From the NCBI RefSeq assembly GCF_034670005.1, contig NZ_JAXMOH010000010.1, positions 86,521-150,520 on the forward strand: a stretch of 64,000 nt of DNA, given 5' to 3'. Position 1 is the stretch's first letter. Each line of letters opens with the position of its first letter. The notes beneath the pieces are model-generated. The model was not told where the DNA came from, made no database searches, and was given only the letters and a program-made list of their open reading frames with translations. Source of the DNA: Thalassobius sp034670005. Lineage in GTDB: Bacteria; Pseudomonadota; Alphaproteobacteria; Rhodobacterales; Rhodobacteraceae. Position numbers and translations under genes: made by a program. This document shows positions 44,670 through 54,284 of the stretch, in pieces.

Positions 44670-44999
44670 ATGGCAGAAGGTGTTAAACCACGCGTCAAGG
44701 CCCCCAAAAAGGCGGCTGCTGGCGAAACCGTCACGCTCAAGACCCTGATCAGCCACAAGATGGAATCGGGTCAGCGCAAGAACAAGGATGGCTCTGTCAT
44801 CCCGCGTTCGATCATTAATCGTTTCACATGCGAATTCAACGGCAAGTCCGTGATCGACGTGACGATGGAGCCGGCGATTTCGACCAACCCTTATTTCGAA
44901 TTCGAGGCCACTGTGCCCGAAGCCGGTGATTTCAAATTCACCTGGTATGACGATGACGGGTCGGTCTACGAAGAGAGTAAAAGCGTCGCAATCGCATAA
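44670..44999 (+). CDS. soxZ: SoxYZ complex subunit SoxZ
   Basis: A 109-residue protein, MAEGVKPRVKAPKKAAAGET start, Ig-like fold, no signal peptide, as usual for SoxZ: it is carried through the Tat system bound to SoxY. Characteristic stretches are TLISHKMESGQRKNKDG, NRFTCEFNGKSV and FKFTWYDDDGSVYEES. It holds SoxY and presents its tail to SoxXA, SoxB and SoxCD. Confidence 0.96.
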   Translation: MAEGVKPRVKAPKKAAAGETVTLKTLISHKMESGQRKNKDGSVIPRSIINRFTCEFNGKSVIDVTMEPAISTNPYFEFEATVPEAGDFKFTWYDDDGSVYEESKSVAIA

Positions 45000-45009
45000 T
45001 AACAATGGC

Positions 45010-45035
45010 GCTTTGTTCCCTCTGGGGAACAAAGC
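45010..45035 (+). other. Perfect 11-bp hairpin between soxZ and soxA
   Basis: GCTTTGTTCCC (45010-45020) pairs with GGGAACAAAGC (45025-45035) over a TCTG loop. No T tract follows, and soxA is clearly part of the operon, so a role in partial termination or mRNA end protection is more likely than full termination. Confidence 0.6.
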
Positions 45036-45056
45036 CGCTTTCAGGGAGGAAGCTAG

Positions 45057-45911
45057 ATGAAATTCAAGCCAATGAGCGCAATTGCGGCCCTGGCCCTGTC
45101 GGTTCCGACGTTTGCGATGGCGGACGCGGATGATGACACGCTTGTCATCAACGGCGAGATTGAAATCGTAACCAAGGCCCCGGCGCCGGCGCATCTCGAT
45201 GGTGCGCTGGATGAAGTCATGTCCGGTTGGCATTTCCGCGATGACACCACCCAGGCAATGGAAATGGACGATTTCGACAACCCCGCTATGCTGAACGTCG
45301 AGGCCGCTGCTGAGGTCTGGAACACCGTGGACGGTAGCGAAGGCAAGTCCTGCGCATCCTGTCACGGCGATGTCGAAGAAAGCATGAAGGGCGTCAAGGC
45401 GGTCTATCCGAAGTGGAACGAAGCCGCCGGAGAAGTCCGTAACCTGCAGATGCAGTTTAACGACTGCCGGGTGAACCGGATGGGCGCGGACGCGTGGAAG
45501 TATGATGCTGGTGCGGCCAAGGACATGGAAGCGCTGGTCACTTCGGTGTCACGTGGCATGCCCGTTAACGTGGCGATCGACGGGCCGGTACAGGCGATGT
45601 GGGAACATGGTAAGGAAATGTACTATACCCGCACCGGTCAGCTGGATCTGTCCTGCGCAAGCTGCCACGAAGAAAACTATGGCAACATGATCCGCGCTGA
45701 CCACCTGAGCCAGGGGCAGATCAACGGATTTCCGGTATACCGCCTCAAGAATTCGAAGCTGACCAGCCCGCAGGGCCGCTTCAAGGGGTGCGTCCGCGAT
45801 ACCCGCGCCGAAACCTACAAGCCCGGCAGCAACGATTTCCTCGCGCTTGAGCTTTATGTCGCATCGCGCGGCAATGGGTTGTCGGTCGAAGGACCGTCGG
45901 TACGTAACTAA
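45057..45911 (+). CDS. soxA: Dihaem cytochrome SoxA
   Basis: A 284-residue periplasmic L-cysteine S-thiosulfotransferase subunit. It retains two haem sites, C99-A-S-C102-H103 and C200-A-S-C203-H204, plus Cys137, a candidate disulfide or ligand. The catalytic Cys245 is in GRFKGCVRDTRAETYKPGS, the residue that is modified to a persulfide haem ligand in characterised SoxA. Signal peptide ends near residue 21. It has a GGGAGGAAG RBS and works as the SoxAX complex. Confidence 0.96.
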   Translation: MKFKPMSAIAALALSVPTFAMADADDDTLVINGEIEIVTKAPAPAHLDGALDEVMSGWHFRDDTTQAMEMDDFDNPAMLNVEAAAEVWNTVDGSEGKSCASCHGDVEESMKGVKAVYPKWNEAAGEVRNLQMQFNDCRVNRMGADAWKYDAGAAKDMEALVTSVSRGMPVNVAIDGPVQAMWEHGKEMYYTRTGQLDLSCASCHEENYGNMIRADHLSQGQINGFPVYRLKNSKLTSPQGRFKGCVRDTRAETYKPGSNDFLALELYVASRGNGLSVEGPSVRN

Positions 45912-45918
45912 TCAGATT

Positions 45919-45945
45919 TCCGGGGGCGGCGCGATCGCCCCCGGA
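45919..45945 (+). other. Hairpin 1 between soxA and soxB
   Basis: TCCGGGGGCG (45919-45928) pairs perfectly with CGCCCCCGGA (45936-45945), 7-base loop, directly after the soxA stop. The following sequence is AT-rich but has no T run. Confidence 0.6.
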
Positions 45946-45988
45946 CAACTATAATAATTCTCAACAGGTTGAATTTTAGGCCAAAACC

Positions 45989-46012
45989 GGCCTGACCTCT
46001 GTCCGTCAGGCC
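45989..46012 (+). other. Hairpin 2 between soxA and soxB
   Basis: GGCCTGAC (45989-45996) pairs with GTCAGGCC (46005-46012) over an 8-base loop, 40 bases before the soxB start. There is no T tract. Confidence 0.5.
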
Positions 46013-46051
46013 AGGGGAATAGACCACTCTAACCAATCGGAGCTTTGGGAA

Positions 46052-47755
46052 ATGATCTCTCGCCGCGATTTTATGCAGGTATCTATGGCTGCCTCCGCGA
46101 TGCTAGGTGCATCGGGATTTGGCAGCTGGGCGCGCCTGGCCGCACAGCAGAAACTGACACAGGATCAGCTGTTGCAATTCGATACCTTCGGCAACGTGTC
46201 GCTGATTCACATCACCGACATCCATGCGCAGCTGAAGCCGATCTATTTCCGCGAACCCGAAATCAATCTCGGTGTTGGCGCGGCGCGCGGGCAGGTTCCG
46301 CATGTCACCGGTGCCGATTTCCGCAAGATGTACGGCATCGAAGACGGATCGCCTTCGGCCTATGCGCTGACCTATGACGATTTCACCTCGCTGGCGCGTG
46401 GCTATGGCAAGGTTGGTGGGCTGGACCGGGTATCCACAGTGATCAATTCGATCCGCGCCGAACGGCCTGATGCGCTGCTGCTGGATGGCGGCGATACCTG
46501 GCACGGGTCCTATACCTGTTATCACACCGAAGGCCAGGACATGGTCAACGTGATGAACGTGCTCAAGCCAGATGCGATGACCTTCCACTGGGAGTTCACC
46601 CTTGGCGGCGACCGCGTACGCGAAATCGTGCAGGATCTGCCTTTTGCGGCATTGGGCGCCAACATCTTCGATGCCGAATGGGATGAACCGGCCGAGGATT
46701 TCGCCCCTTATAAGATGTTCGAACGCGGTGGCGTCAAAATCGCCGTGATCGGTCAGGCTTTCCCCTATATGCCGATCGCCAACCCGCGCTGGATGTTCCC
46801 TGAATACAGTTTCGGTATCCGGGATGAGCGGATGCAGGAAGTTGTCGACGAAGTGAAGGCCGCTGGTGCCGAACTGGTGGTCCTGCTCAGCCATAACGGC
46901 TTTGACGTCGACAAGAAGATGGCCAGCCGCGTGCAGGGCATCGACGTGATTCTGTCGGGCCACACGCACGATGCGTTGCCCGAACCGGTTCTGGTGGGTG
47001 AAACCATCATCATCGCATCCGGGTCCAACGGCAAATTCGTCAGCCGCGTCGATCTGGACGTACGCGATGGCCGGATGATGGGTTTCCGTCACAAGCTGAT
47101 CCCGATCTTCTCGGACGTGATTGAACCTGACGCTGCGGTGACAAAGGTCATCGACGAACAGCGCGCACCGCATCTGGACAAGATGTCCGAGGTGGTCGGC
47201 CGCACCGATGATCAAAGCCTTCTCTATCGCCGGGGCAACTTCAACGGTACCTGGGACGACCTGATCTGTGACGCGCTGATCAGCGAACGCGATGCCGACA
47301 TCGCGATGTCGCCGGGCGTCCGCTGGGGCCCGTCGATCCTGCCGGGGCAGGACATCACAGTCGAAGATATCTGGAACGCGACCTCGATGACCTATGGTCA
47401 GGCCTATCGCTCGGAAATGACAGGTGAATTCATCAATGTCATTCTCGAAGACGTGGCTGACAACCTGTTCAATACAGATCCCTATTACCAGCAGGGCGGC
47501 GACATGGTCCGCATTGGCGGTATGGGCTACGAGATCGACATCACCAAGCCGCAGGGCGAGCGGATCAGCAACATGACCCTGCTCAAAACCGGCGAAAAGA
47601 TCGATCCTGCCAAGACCTATATGGTTGCCGGCTGGGCCAGCGTAAACGAAGGCACCGAAGGCCCGCAGATCTGGGATGTGGTTGAAAACCATATCCGCAA
47701 ACAGGGTACCGTTTCGGTGCCCCCGCGCGATAATGTCAAGGTGGTTGGGGCTTAA
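46052..47755 (+). CDS. soxB: Thiosulfohydrolase SoxB
   Basis: A 567-residue periplasmic di-manganese hydrolase that releases sulfate from SoxY-bound sulfur. Tat signal MISRRDFMQVSMAASAML. The 5'-nucleotidase-like catalytic domain has LIHITDIHAQLKPIYFREPE, DGGDTWHGSYTCYHTEGQD, SHNGFDVD and ILSGHTHDALPEP as metal and active-site motifs. The C-terminal domain follows from about residue 375. It is translated after a 140-base spacer with two hairpins. Confidence 0.97.
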   Translation: MISRRDFMQVSMAASAMLGASGFGSWARLAAQQKLTQDQLLQFDTFGNVSLIHITDIHAQLKPIYFREPEINLGVGAARGQVPHVTGADFRKMYGIEDGSPSAYALTYDDFTSLARGYGKVGGLDRVSTVINSIRAERPDALLLDGGDTWHGSYTCYHTEGQDMVNVMNVLKPDAMTFHWEFTLGGDRVREIVQDLPFAALGANIFDAEWDEPAEDFAPYKMFERGGVKIAVIGQAFPYMPIANPRWMFPEYSFGIRDERMQEVVDEVKAAGAELVVLLSHNGFDVDKKMASRVQGIDVILSGHTHDALPEPVLVGETIIIASGSNGKFVSRVDLDVRDGRMMGFRHKLIPIFSDVIEPDAAVTKVIDEQRAPHLDKMSEVVGRTDDQSLLYRRGNFNGTWDDLICDALISERDADIAMSPGVRWGPSILPGQDITVEDIWNATSMTYGQAYRSEMTGEFINVILEDVADNLFNTDPYYQQGGDMVRIGGMGYEIDITKPQGERISNMTLLKTGEKIDPAKTYMVAGWASVNEGTEGPQIWDVVENHIRKQGTVSVPPRDNVKVVGA

Positions 47756-47764
47756 GCCCCAACC
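47743..47764 (+). terminator. Hairpin at the end of soxB
   Basis: GGTTGGGGC (47743-47751) and GCCCCAACC (47756-47764) form a perfect 9-bp stem with TTAA as loop; the soxB stop codon is in the loop. The T tract is missing, so any termination would be partial. It separates soxB from the operator-like repeat and soxC. Confidence 0.5.
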
Positions 47765-47794
47765 GACACGAAAAAGCGCTTTACTCTCACCAAC

Positions 47795-47814
47795 AAATTC
47801 ACGAAAATGAATTT
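47795..47814. promoter_or_regulatory. Candidate SoxR operator upstream of soxC
   Basis: AAATTC (47795-47800), 8 bases, GAATTT (47809-47814), then GATG. Arms and the following GATG are identical to those of the repeat before soxX. It lies between the soxB hairpin and the soxC RBS, suggesting that soxCD also starts from a SoxR-controlled promoter. Confidence 0.6.
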
Positions 47815-47840
47815 GATGATTTAATAGGAGGCAAAGACAA

Positions 47841-49115
47841 ATGACCGTCCGCTTCACTGGCAAGAAACCCTCGCGGCGCGCGTTCCTGAAAGGAACGCTG
47901 GCGTCGACGGCGGGGGTTATGGCCGGAGCCGGGGCAGCCAACGCTGCTGGCCCCGATCCCCTGATCACCGAAAAGCAAGACTGGGCAATGGGCACCGGCG
48001 ATGGTGTCGATGCAACGCCCTATGGCTTGCCGATCCGGTTCGAAGACGATGTGATCCGTCGCAACGTCGAATGGCTCACCGCCGACACGATCAGTTCGAT
48101 CAACTTCTCGCCGATCCACGCTCTGGACGGCACGATCACGCCGCAGGGCTGTGCGTTTGAACGCCACCATTCGGGTGCGATCGAACTGCGCAAAGAAGAC
48201 TTCCGTCTGATGATCAACGGGTTGGTCGATACGCCGCTGGTTTTCACCTACGAAGACTTGGAACGGTTCCCGCGTGTGAACAAAACCTTCTTCCTCGAAT
48301 GCGCTGCGAACACCGGAATGGAATGGGCTGGTGCCCAGCTGAACGGTGCGCAATTCACGCATGGTATGATCCACAACATGGAATATTCCGGTGTGTCCCT
48401 GCGGACGCTGCTGGAAGAGGCTGGCGTCAAACCCGAGGGCAAGTGGGTCTATGTCGAAGGCGCGGATGCGTCCTCGAACGGCCGGTCGATCCCGATCGAA
48501 AAGGCGCTCGACGACTGCATGATCGCTTTCAAGGCCAATGGCGAGGCGCTGCGCAAGGAACACGGTTATCCGGCGCGTCTGGTCGTTCCCGGCTGGGAAG
48601 GCAACATGTGGGTCAAGTGGATCCGTCGTATCGAGATTAAGGAAATCGCTGTCGAAAGCCGCGAAGAAACCTCCAAATACACCGACACGCTGGCCGACGG
48701 AACGGCGCGCAAGTGGACTTGGGTGATGGACGCCAAATCGGTTGTCACCTCGCCAAGCCCGCAATCGCCGATCAAGCACGGCCACGGCCCTCTGGTCATC
48801 ACCGGCCTGGCCTGGTCTGGGCGTGGCGCGATTACCCGTGTCGACGTGTCCAAGGATGGCGGCAAGACGTGGGAAACCGCGCGCCTGGCCAATCCCGGTC
48901 AGCCAATGGCCCTGACCCGTTTCTATCTCGACACCGAATGGAACGGCGAAGAGATGTTGCTTCAGTCGCGTGCCATGGATGAAACCGGCTATGTCCAGCC
49001 GACCAAGAACATGCTGCGCGAAGTCCGCGGTGAAAACTCTGTTTATCACAACAACTGCATCCAGACCTGGTGGGTCAAGGCAGATGGGGAGGCCGAAAAT
49101 GTCGAAGTATCGTAA
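47841..49115 (+). CDS. soxC: Sulfane dehydrogenase molybdenum subunit SoxC
   Basis: A 424-residue periplasmic molybdopterin protein of the sulfite oxidase family. Tat signal SRRAFLKGTLASTAGVMAG at residues 11-29. The Mo-binding Cys154 lies in FFLECAANTGMEWAGAQL. Cofactor-binding stretches are NFSPIHALDGTITPQG and VPGWEGNMWVKWIRRIEIKE. The C-terminal dimerisation domain has RVDVSKDGGKTWETARL. It oxidises SoxY-bound sulfane sulfur by six electrons with SoxD. It has a good TAGGAGG RBS. Confidence 0.96.
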   Translation: MTVRFTGKKPSRRAFLKGTLASTAGVMAGAGAANAAGPDPLITEKQDWAMGTGDGVDATPYGLPIRFEDDVIRRNVEWLTADTISSINFSPIHALDGTITPQGCAFERHHSGAIELRKEDFRLMINGLVDTPLVFTYEDLERFPRVNKTFFLECAANTGMEWAGAQLNGAQFTHGMIHNMEYSGVSLRTLLEEAGVKPEGKWVYVEGADASSNGRSIPIEKALDDCMIAFKANGEALRKEHGYPARLVVPGWEGNMWVKWIRRIEIKEIAVESREETSKYTDTLADGTARKWTWVMDAKSVVTSPSPQSPIKHGHGPLVITGLAWSGRGAITRVDVSKDGGKTWETARLANPGQPMALTRFYLDTEWNGEEMLLQSRAMDETGYVQPTKNMLREVRGENSVYHNNCIQTWWVKADGEAENVEVS

Positions 49116-50160
49116 TCTCCTGATCGGTTCTGCACTGGTCGCCATGGCCGCATCTCCGGTGCTGGCCGAAAAACTCGGCCTTGGTCGCCCGGCGCTGCCC
49201 GAAGAAATTGCAGCGTGGAATTTGGACGTGTCCCCCGATGGCACCGGCCTGCCCGTTGGGTCCGGTTCGGTCGAGGATGGCGAAGCTATCTTTTCGGAAA
49301 ACTGCGCCATCTGTCACGGCGAATTCGCCGAAGGTGTGGATAACTGGCCAAAACTGGCAGGCGGCGAAGGCACGCTGGCTGATAAGGACCCGTTGAAGAC
49401 CGTCGGGTCCTACTGGCCCTACCTGTCGACCACCTTTGACTATGTCCGCCGCTCGATGCCGTTTGGCAATGCTCAGACCCTGAGCGACGACGACGTCTAT
49501 GCGATCACCGCCTACATTCTGTACTCGAACTACCTGGTCGAAGACGACTTTGTTCTGTCGAACGAGAACTTCCTGGATGTGGAAATGCCCAACGCGAACG
49601 GCTTCATCGTCGATGACCGCGACACGTCAGAGGCGCATTTCTGGACCGAACCCTGTATGGAAAACTGCAAGTCCGGAGATGTCACCATCACCATGCGTGC
49701 AAGGGTTCTGGACGTGACACCGCAAGAGGAAGGCGCCGAGGAAGAAGCTGCTGCCGAAGAAGCACCGGCTGAAACCGCGGCACCGGCCGAGGAAGCCAAG
49801 GCGGAAGAGCCCGTCATGGAAGAAACTGCGGCGCTTGACCCTGAACTGGTCAAGGACGGTGAAAAGGTCTTCAAGAAGTGCAAAGCCTGCCATCAGGTCG
49901 GTGAAGGCGCCAAGAACAAGACAGGCCCGGTTCTGAACGGTATCGTCGGCCACCCGGCCGGTGCAATTGAAGGTTTCAAGTATTCCAAGGGAATGCAAGA
50001 TTTCGCCGAATCCGGCGGGGTCTGGAACGAGGAAAACCTGGCCGCTTTCCTGACCAAGCCAAAGGACTTCATCAAGAAGACCAAGATGGGCTTTGCGGGC
50101 TTGAAAAAGGAATCGGATATCGCGGCTGTGACCGAGTATCTGAAGTCCGTTTCGCAATAA
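49099..50160 (+). CDS. soxD: Sulfane dehydrogenase cytochrome subunit SoxD
   Basis: A 353-residue periplasmic dihaem cytochrome c. Signal peptide ends near residue 23. First haem site C69-A-I-C72-H73 in SENCAICHGEFAEG. An Ala/Glu-rich linker at about 210-250 follows. The second cytochrome domain has C261-K-A-C264-H265 and is of the mitochondrial-like class I type (KACHQVGEGAKNKTGPVLNG). It passes electrons from SoxC to cytochrome c. The start overlaps the soxC end by 17 bases and has GGGGAGG upstream. Confidence 0.95.
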   Translation: MSKYRNLLIGSALVAMAASPVLAEKLGLGRPALPEEIAAWNLDVSPDGTGLPVGSGSVEDGEAIFSENCAICHGEFAEGVDNWPKLAGGEGTLADKDPLKTVGSYWPYLSTTFDYVRRSMPFGNAQTLSDDDVYAITAYILYSNYLVEDDFVLSNENFLDVEMPNANGFIVDDRDTSEAHFWTEPCMENCKSGDVTITMRARVLDVTPQEEGAEEEAAAEEAPAETAAPAEEAKAEEPVMEETAALDPELVKDGEKVFKKCKACHQVGEGAKNKTGPVLNGIVGHPAGAIEGFKYSKGMQDFAESGGVWNEENLAAFLTKPKDFIKKTKMGFAGLKKESDIAAVTEYLKSVSQ

Positions 50161-50186
50161 CCGGGTAAAGAGTTTTGAGTTGAAGA

Positions 50187-50212
50187 CGGGGCCGCAAATG
50201 CGGCCCCGTTTT
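50187..50212 (+). terminator. Terminator after soxD
   Basis: A 9-bp stem (50187-50195 with 50200-50208), AAAT loop, TTTT at 50209-50212 followed by a further T run (50214-50218). It ends the main sox transcript before the second SoxW-like gene. Confidence 0.85.
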
Positions 50213-50266
50213 GCTTTTTACCGAAGTGGTGTCACAATGGGTGTGCAACGTTTACGGAGGAAAACG

Positions 50267-50887
50267 ATGCTCACAAGACGTAATTTCTTGAAAAACGGGT
50301 ACGGCTTCGGTCTGGCGGGGGCGATTTTACCCGCTGCTACCGGGGTGGCAGATACGGGCGGCGCTGTGCTGGGCGATGACGGTTTACACAAACAGCCTTG
50401 GTTCACCGATTCCTTTCTGGAACTGGGCGATGACCTGACCACTGCATCTCAAAACGGCCGCAGCTTGATGATCCTGTGGGAACAGCGCGGCTGCCCTTAT
50501 TGTCGGGAATTGCATCAGGTCAATTTCAGGCGTCGTGAAATCGTGGACTATGTCACCACTCATTTCGACGTGGTGCAGCTCGACATGTTCGGTGCGCGCG
50601 AAGTACTGGATTTCGATGGCGAAGCGCTGGAAGAACGCGATCTGGCGGAAAAATGGTTCGTGAATTTCACCCCGACCACGATCCTGTGTGATCGGGCCAA
50701 TACCGGGGCGGCGGATCTGCGGCAGGCCGAAACCTTTCGCATGCCCGGCTATCTTAAACCGTTCCACTATCTCAGCTCACTGGAATACGTGGTGACGCAG
50801 GATTACCGAAATCAACGCTTTCAGCGCTACCTGCAGGACAAATTCGATAAGCTCCGACAGCAGGGAATCGACCCCGATGTCTGGTGA
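50267..50887 (+). CDS. SoxW-like thioredoxin with Tat signal
   Basis: A 206-residue thioredoxin-fold protein. The N-terminus MLTRRNFLKNGYGFGLAGAI looks like a Tat signal rather than the Sec signal of SoxW. The mature part shares GDDGLHK, the WEQRGCPYC active site (Cys76, Cys79), VVQLDMFG and FDGEALEERDLAEKW with SoxW, so it is a paralogue with an extra C-terminal region. GGAGG precedes the ATG at 50267 by six bases. It lies after the soxD terminator and may have its own promoter. The role is probably reductant delivery to a sox protein; the partner is unknown. Confidence 0.85.
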   Translation: MLTRRNFLKNGYGFGLAGAILPAATGVADTGGAVLGDDGLHKQPWFTDSFLELGDDLTTASQNGRSLMILWEQRGCPYCRELHQVNFRRREIVDYVTTHFDVVQLDMFGAREVLDFDGEALEERDLAEKWFVNFTPTTILCDRANTGAADLRQAETFRMPGYLKPFHYLSSLEYVVTQDYRNQRFQRYLQDKFDKLRQQGIDPDVW

Positions 50888-50902
50888 CCGTCTGACCGGG
50901 GC

Positions 50903-51910
50903 TCAGGACCAGTATTTGCGGAAAGAATTCGGGTTGTTCCCATATTTCTTGCGAAACGCGCGGGCCAGATGGCTGGCTGATCGGAATCCGGTCGCCGCCG
51001 CGATTTCCGTCACCGTCATGTCGGTTTCATTCAGGAAACCGTAGGCCCGGGTTAGACGCAGATCGTTGTAATAAGACATCGGGCTTTGGCCCAGATATCG
51101 CTTGAACAACCGCTCGATCTGCCGCCGGGACACGCCCAACGTGGCGCAGAGCTCTTCCATCAGCAGCGGTTCTTCGAGCGCATTTTCCATGACCCGAATC
51201 GCCGCCAGAAGATTGCGGTTACGGGTGCCGATCGTGAAGGACCGTGATGACTTTTGCGGCGAATTGGTTGGTCCGGACCGGGTATGCAGGCACATATCCG
51301 CCACCAGCGCGGCCAGGTCCGGGCCATGCCGTTCCTCGATCAGCGCCAGCATCATGTCGATCGCCGAATTGCCGCCGCCGCAGGACATGATCCGCCCGTC
51401 GATTTCATAGATGTTGGGGGATGGCGTCAGCTGGGGATAGGTTTCCTGAAAACTGTCATGGTTTTCCCAATGCAGGGTAAACCGCCGCCCATTCAGCAAA
51501 CCCGCTGCGGCCAGCGCGAAGGCACCGGTGCAGATCCCGCCCAGCGGCCTGCCGAACCGATCCTCGCGCCGCAACCAATTGAGGGTCTTTTCCGATGCAG
51601 CGCCAAGGGGTTGGATGCTGCAACACACGAAACCCACGGAATTGGACGGCAATGGCTGTAACGCCGTGTCAGGCGTCACCTTAATGCCGGTCGAACAGGT
51701 AACCGGTTCGCCGTCCTCGGTCATCGTGAACCAGCGATAAAGCCTGCTATTGGTCAACTGATTGGCGATGCGCAACGGTTCGATCGCGGAAGCCACCGAC
51801 AGCATCGTCATATTGGGCAATAACAGGAAATAGAAATCCTGGGGCGGGCCGTCGAATGTCATCGGAAAGCTGGCAGAAGCGGCCTTCTGAATGAATTGGT
51901 CTTGTTGCAT
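50903..51910 (-). CDS. GlxA-type AraC-family regulator
   Basis: A 335-residue regulator with an N-terminal DJ-1/PfpI-like domain (FYFLLLPNMTMLSVASAIEP, the nucleophile-elbow Cys in GGICTGAFALAAAGLLNG, FTLHWENHDSFQETYP) and a C-terminal AraC double helix-turn-helix (MEELCATLGVSRRQIERLFK, SYYNDLRLTRAYGFL, VTEIAAATGFRSASHLARAF). Relatives control choline, betaine or amino-acid catabolism. Targets here are unknown; it converges on the sox locus with a 15-base gap but need not regulate it. The start is 51910 or 51922. Confidence 0.9.
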   Translation of the reverse strand: MQQDQFIQKAASASFPMTFDGPPQDFYFLLLPNMTMLSVASAIEPLRIANQLTNSRLYRWFTMTEDGEPVTCSTGIKVTPDTALQPLPSNSVGFVCCSIQPLGAASEKTLNWLRREDRFGRPLGGICTGAFALAAAGLLNGRRFTLHWENHDSFQETYPQLTPSPNIYEIDGRIMSCGGGNSAIDMMLALIEERHGPDLAALVADMCLHTRSGPTNSPQKSSRSFTIGTRNRNLLAAIRVMENALEEPLLMEELCATLGVSRRQIERLFKRYLGQSPMSYYNDLRLTRAYGFLNETDMTVTEIAAATGFRSASHLARAFRKKYGNNPNSFRKYWS

Positions 51911-52155
51911 TGTGAAGCCCAAGCAAACGGATGGAGGGGGAACTGGCGCAGGTGTTGGCGCAGATATCGAGATCGTGGTTTTCGCTCAATATACATTTTA
52001 CGACAAGGTTGAAAATATCTGCGCCAAATGGCGCGAGCATTAAGCCGGATGCGACAAATGATTTTCCTGCCCTTGCAGCCGGTTTGGTGCAGCACTAAGA
52101 TTCTGTAAGGAATTGGTCAATAATGATCATAACGGTAAGCAATAGGCAGGCGGAA

Positions 52156-52794
52156 ATGAAAGATCCCTTAGACGTATACATGAACACCCTTGTTCCGATG
52201 GTTGTGGAACAAACCAGCCGCGGCGAACGGGCTTACGATATCTTTTCGCGCCTGTTGAAGGAGCGGATCATTTTCGTATCGGGGCCGGTGCATGACGGCA
52301 TGTCGAGCCTGATCGTGGCACAGTTGTTGCACCTTGAGGCGGAGAACCCGTCGAAGGAAATCAGCATGTATATCAATTCGCCGGGCGGCGTGGTGACAAG
52401 CGGCCTGTCGATCTATGACACGATGCAGTACATCAAACCCAAAGTGTCGACGCTGGTGATCGGTCAGGCGGCCTCGATGGGGTCACTTCTGCTAACCGCT
52501 GGTGCGGCGGGGATGCGTTTCTCACTGCCCAACAGCCGGGTGATGGTGCACCAGCCCTCGGGCGGATATCAGGGTCAGGCAACGGATATCATGATCCATG
52601 CAGAAGAGACGCAGAAACTGAAAAAACGTCTGAACCAAATTTACGTTCACCATACCGGTCAGACGTTGGAAAATGTCGAAAGAGCACTGGAACGGGACAA
52701 CTTCATGTCCCCGGAGGATGCCAAGGAATGGGGACTGATCGACGAAATCGTATCCAGCCGTGCGACCGGGGATGACGAAAAAGGCGGTTCCTAA
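52156..52794 (+). CDS. clpP: ATP-dependent Clp protease proteolytic subunit
   Basis: A 212-residue serine peptidase of the ClpXP/ClpAP barrel. Catalytic triad Ser108 (GQAASMGSLLL), His132 (RVMVHQPSGG) and Asp181 (ALERDNFMSPEDAKEWGLID). It starts MKDPLDVYMNTLVPMV; an in-frame ATG at 52123 would give a longer propeptide. clpX follows after 140 bases, so both are probably coexpressed. Confidence 0.97.
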   Translation: MKDPLDVYMNTLVPMVVEQTSRGERAYDIFSRLLKERIIFVSGPVHDGMSSLIVAQLLHLEAENPSKEISMYINSPGGVVTSGLSIYDTMQYIKPKVSTLVIGQAASMGSLLLTAGAAGMRFSLPNSRVMVHQPSGGYQGQATDIMIHAEETQKLKKRLNQIYVHHTGQTLENVERALERDNFMSPEDAKEWGLIDEIVSSRATGDDEKGGS

Positions 52795-52934
52795 GCGACA
52801 AGGCGCGGCTGTAAGTACTGCCGCGTCGATTTTTACATTGTAGCGACCATGGGCCTGTCCTAAGCTGCTTGACCAAGAAGCACGGGACGGCCCGCAGGGT
52901 CGCAAACTTCGACTCAAGGCCTGAAAGGGAAGAA

Positions 52935-54200
<1,266 letters not shown>

Positions 54201-54223
54201 GCTATTTCGAAATAGGAGTTAGG

Positions 54224-54247
54224 AAAGGGGGCCGGGTGGCCCCTTTT
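54224..54247 (+). terminator. Terminator after clpX
   Basis: A 10-pair stem (54224-54233 with 54238-54247, one G-T pair), GGGT loop, ending in TTTT and followed by more pyrimidines. A good Rho-independent form. Confidence 0.8.
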
Positions 54248-54284
54248 CTTATCCGTTTGTACGGCTTTGAAAAAGGTGAAAAAG

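Noticed and set aside
45956..45975. AATTC-N10-GAATT repeat between soxA and soxB as a third SoxR operator
   Set aside because: The spacing is 10 rather than 8 bases, which would turn the half-sites relative to each other; arms are shorter, and it lies between two hairpins.
46103..47995. 630-codon open frame on the minus strand over soxB and the start of soxC
   Set aside because: Long antisense frames are common in GC-rich genes; the protein is His/Arg-rich without domains and spans a gene border and operator.
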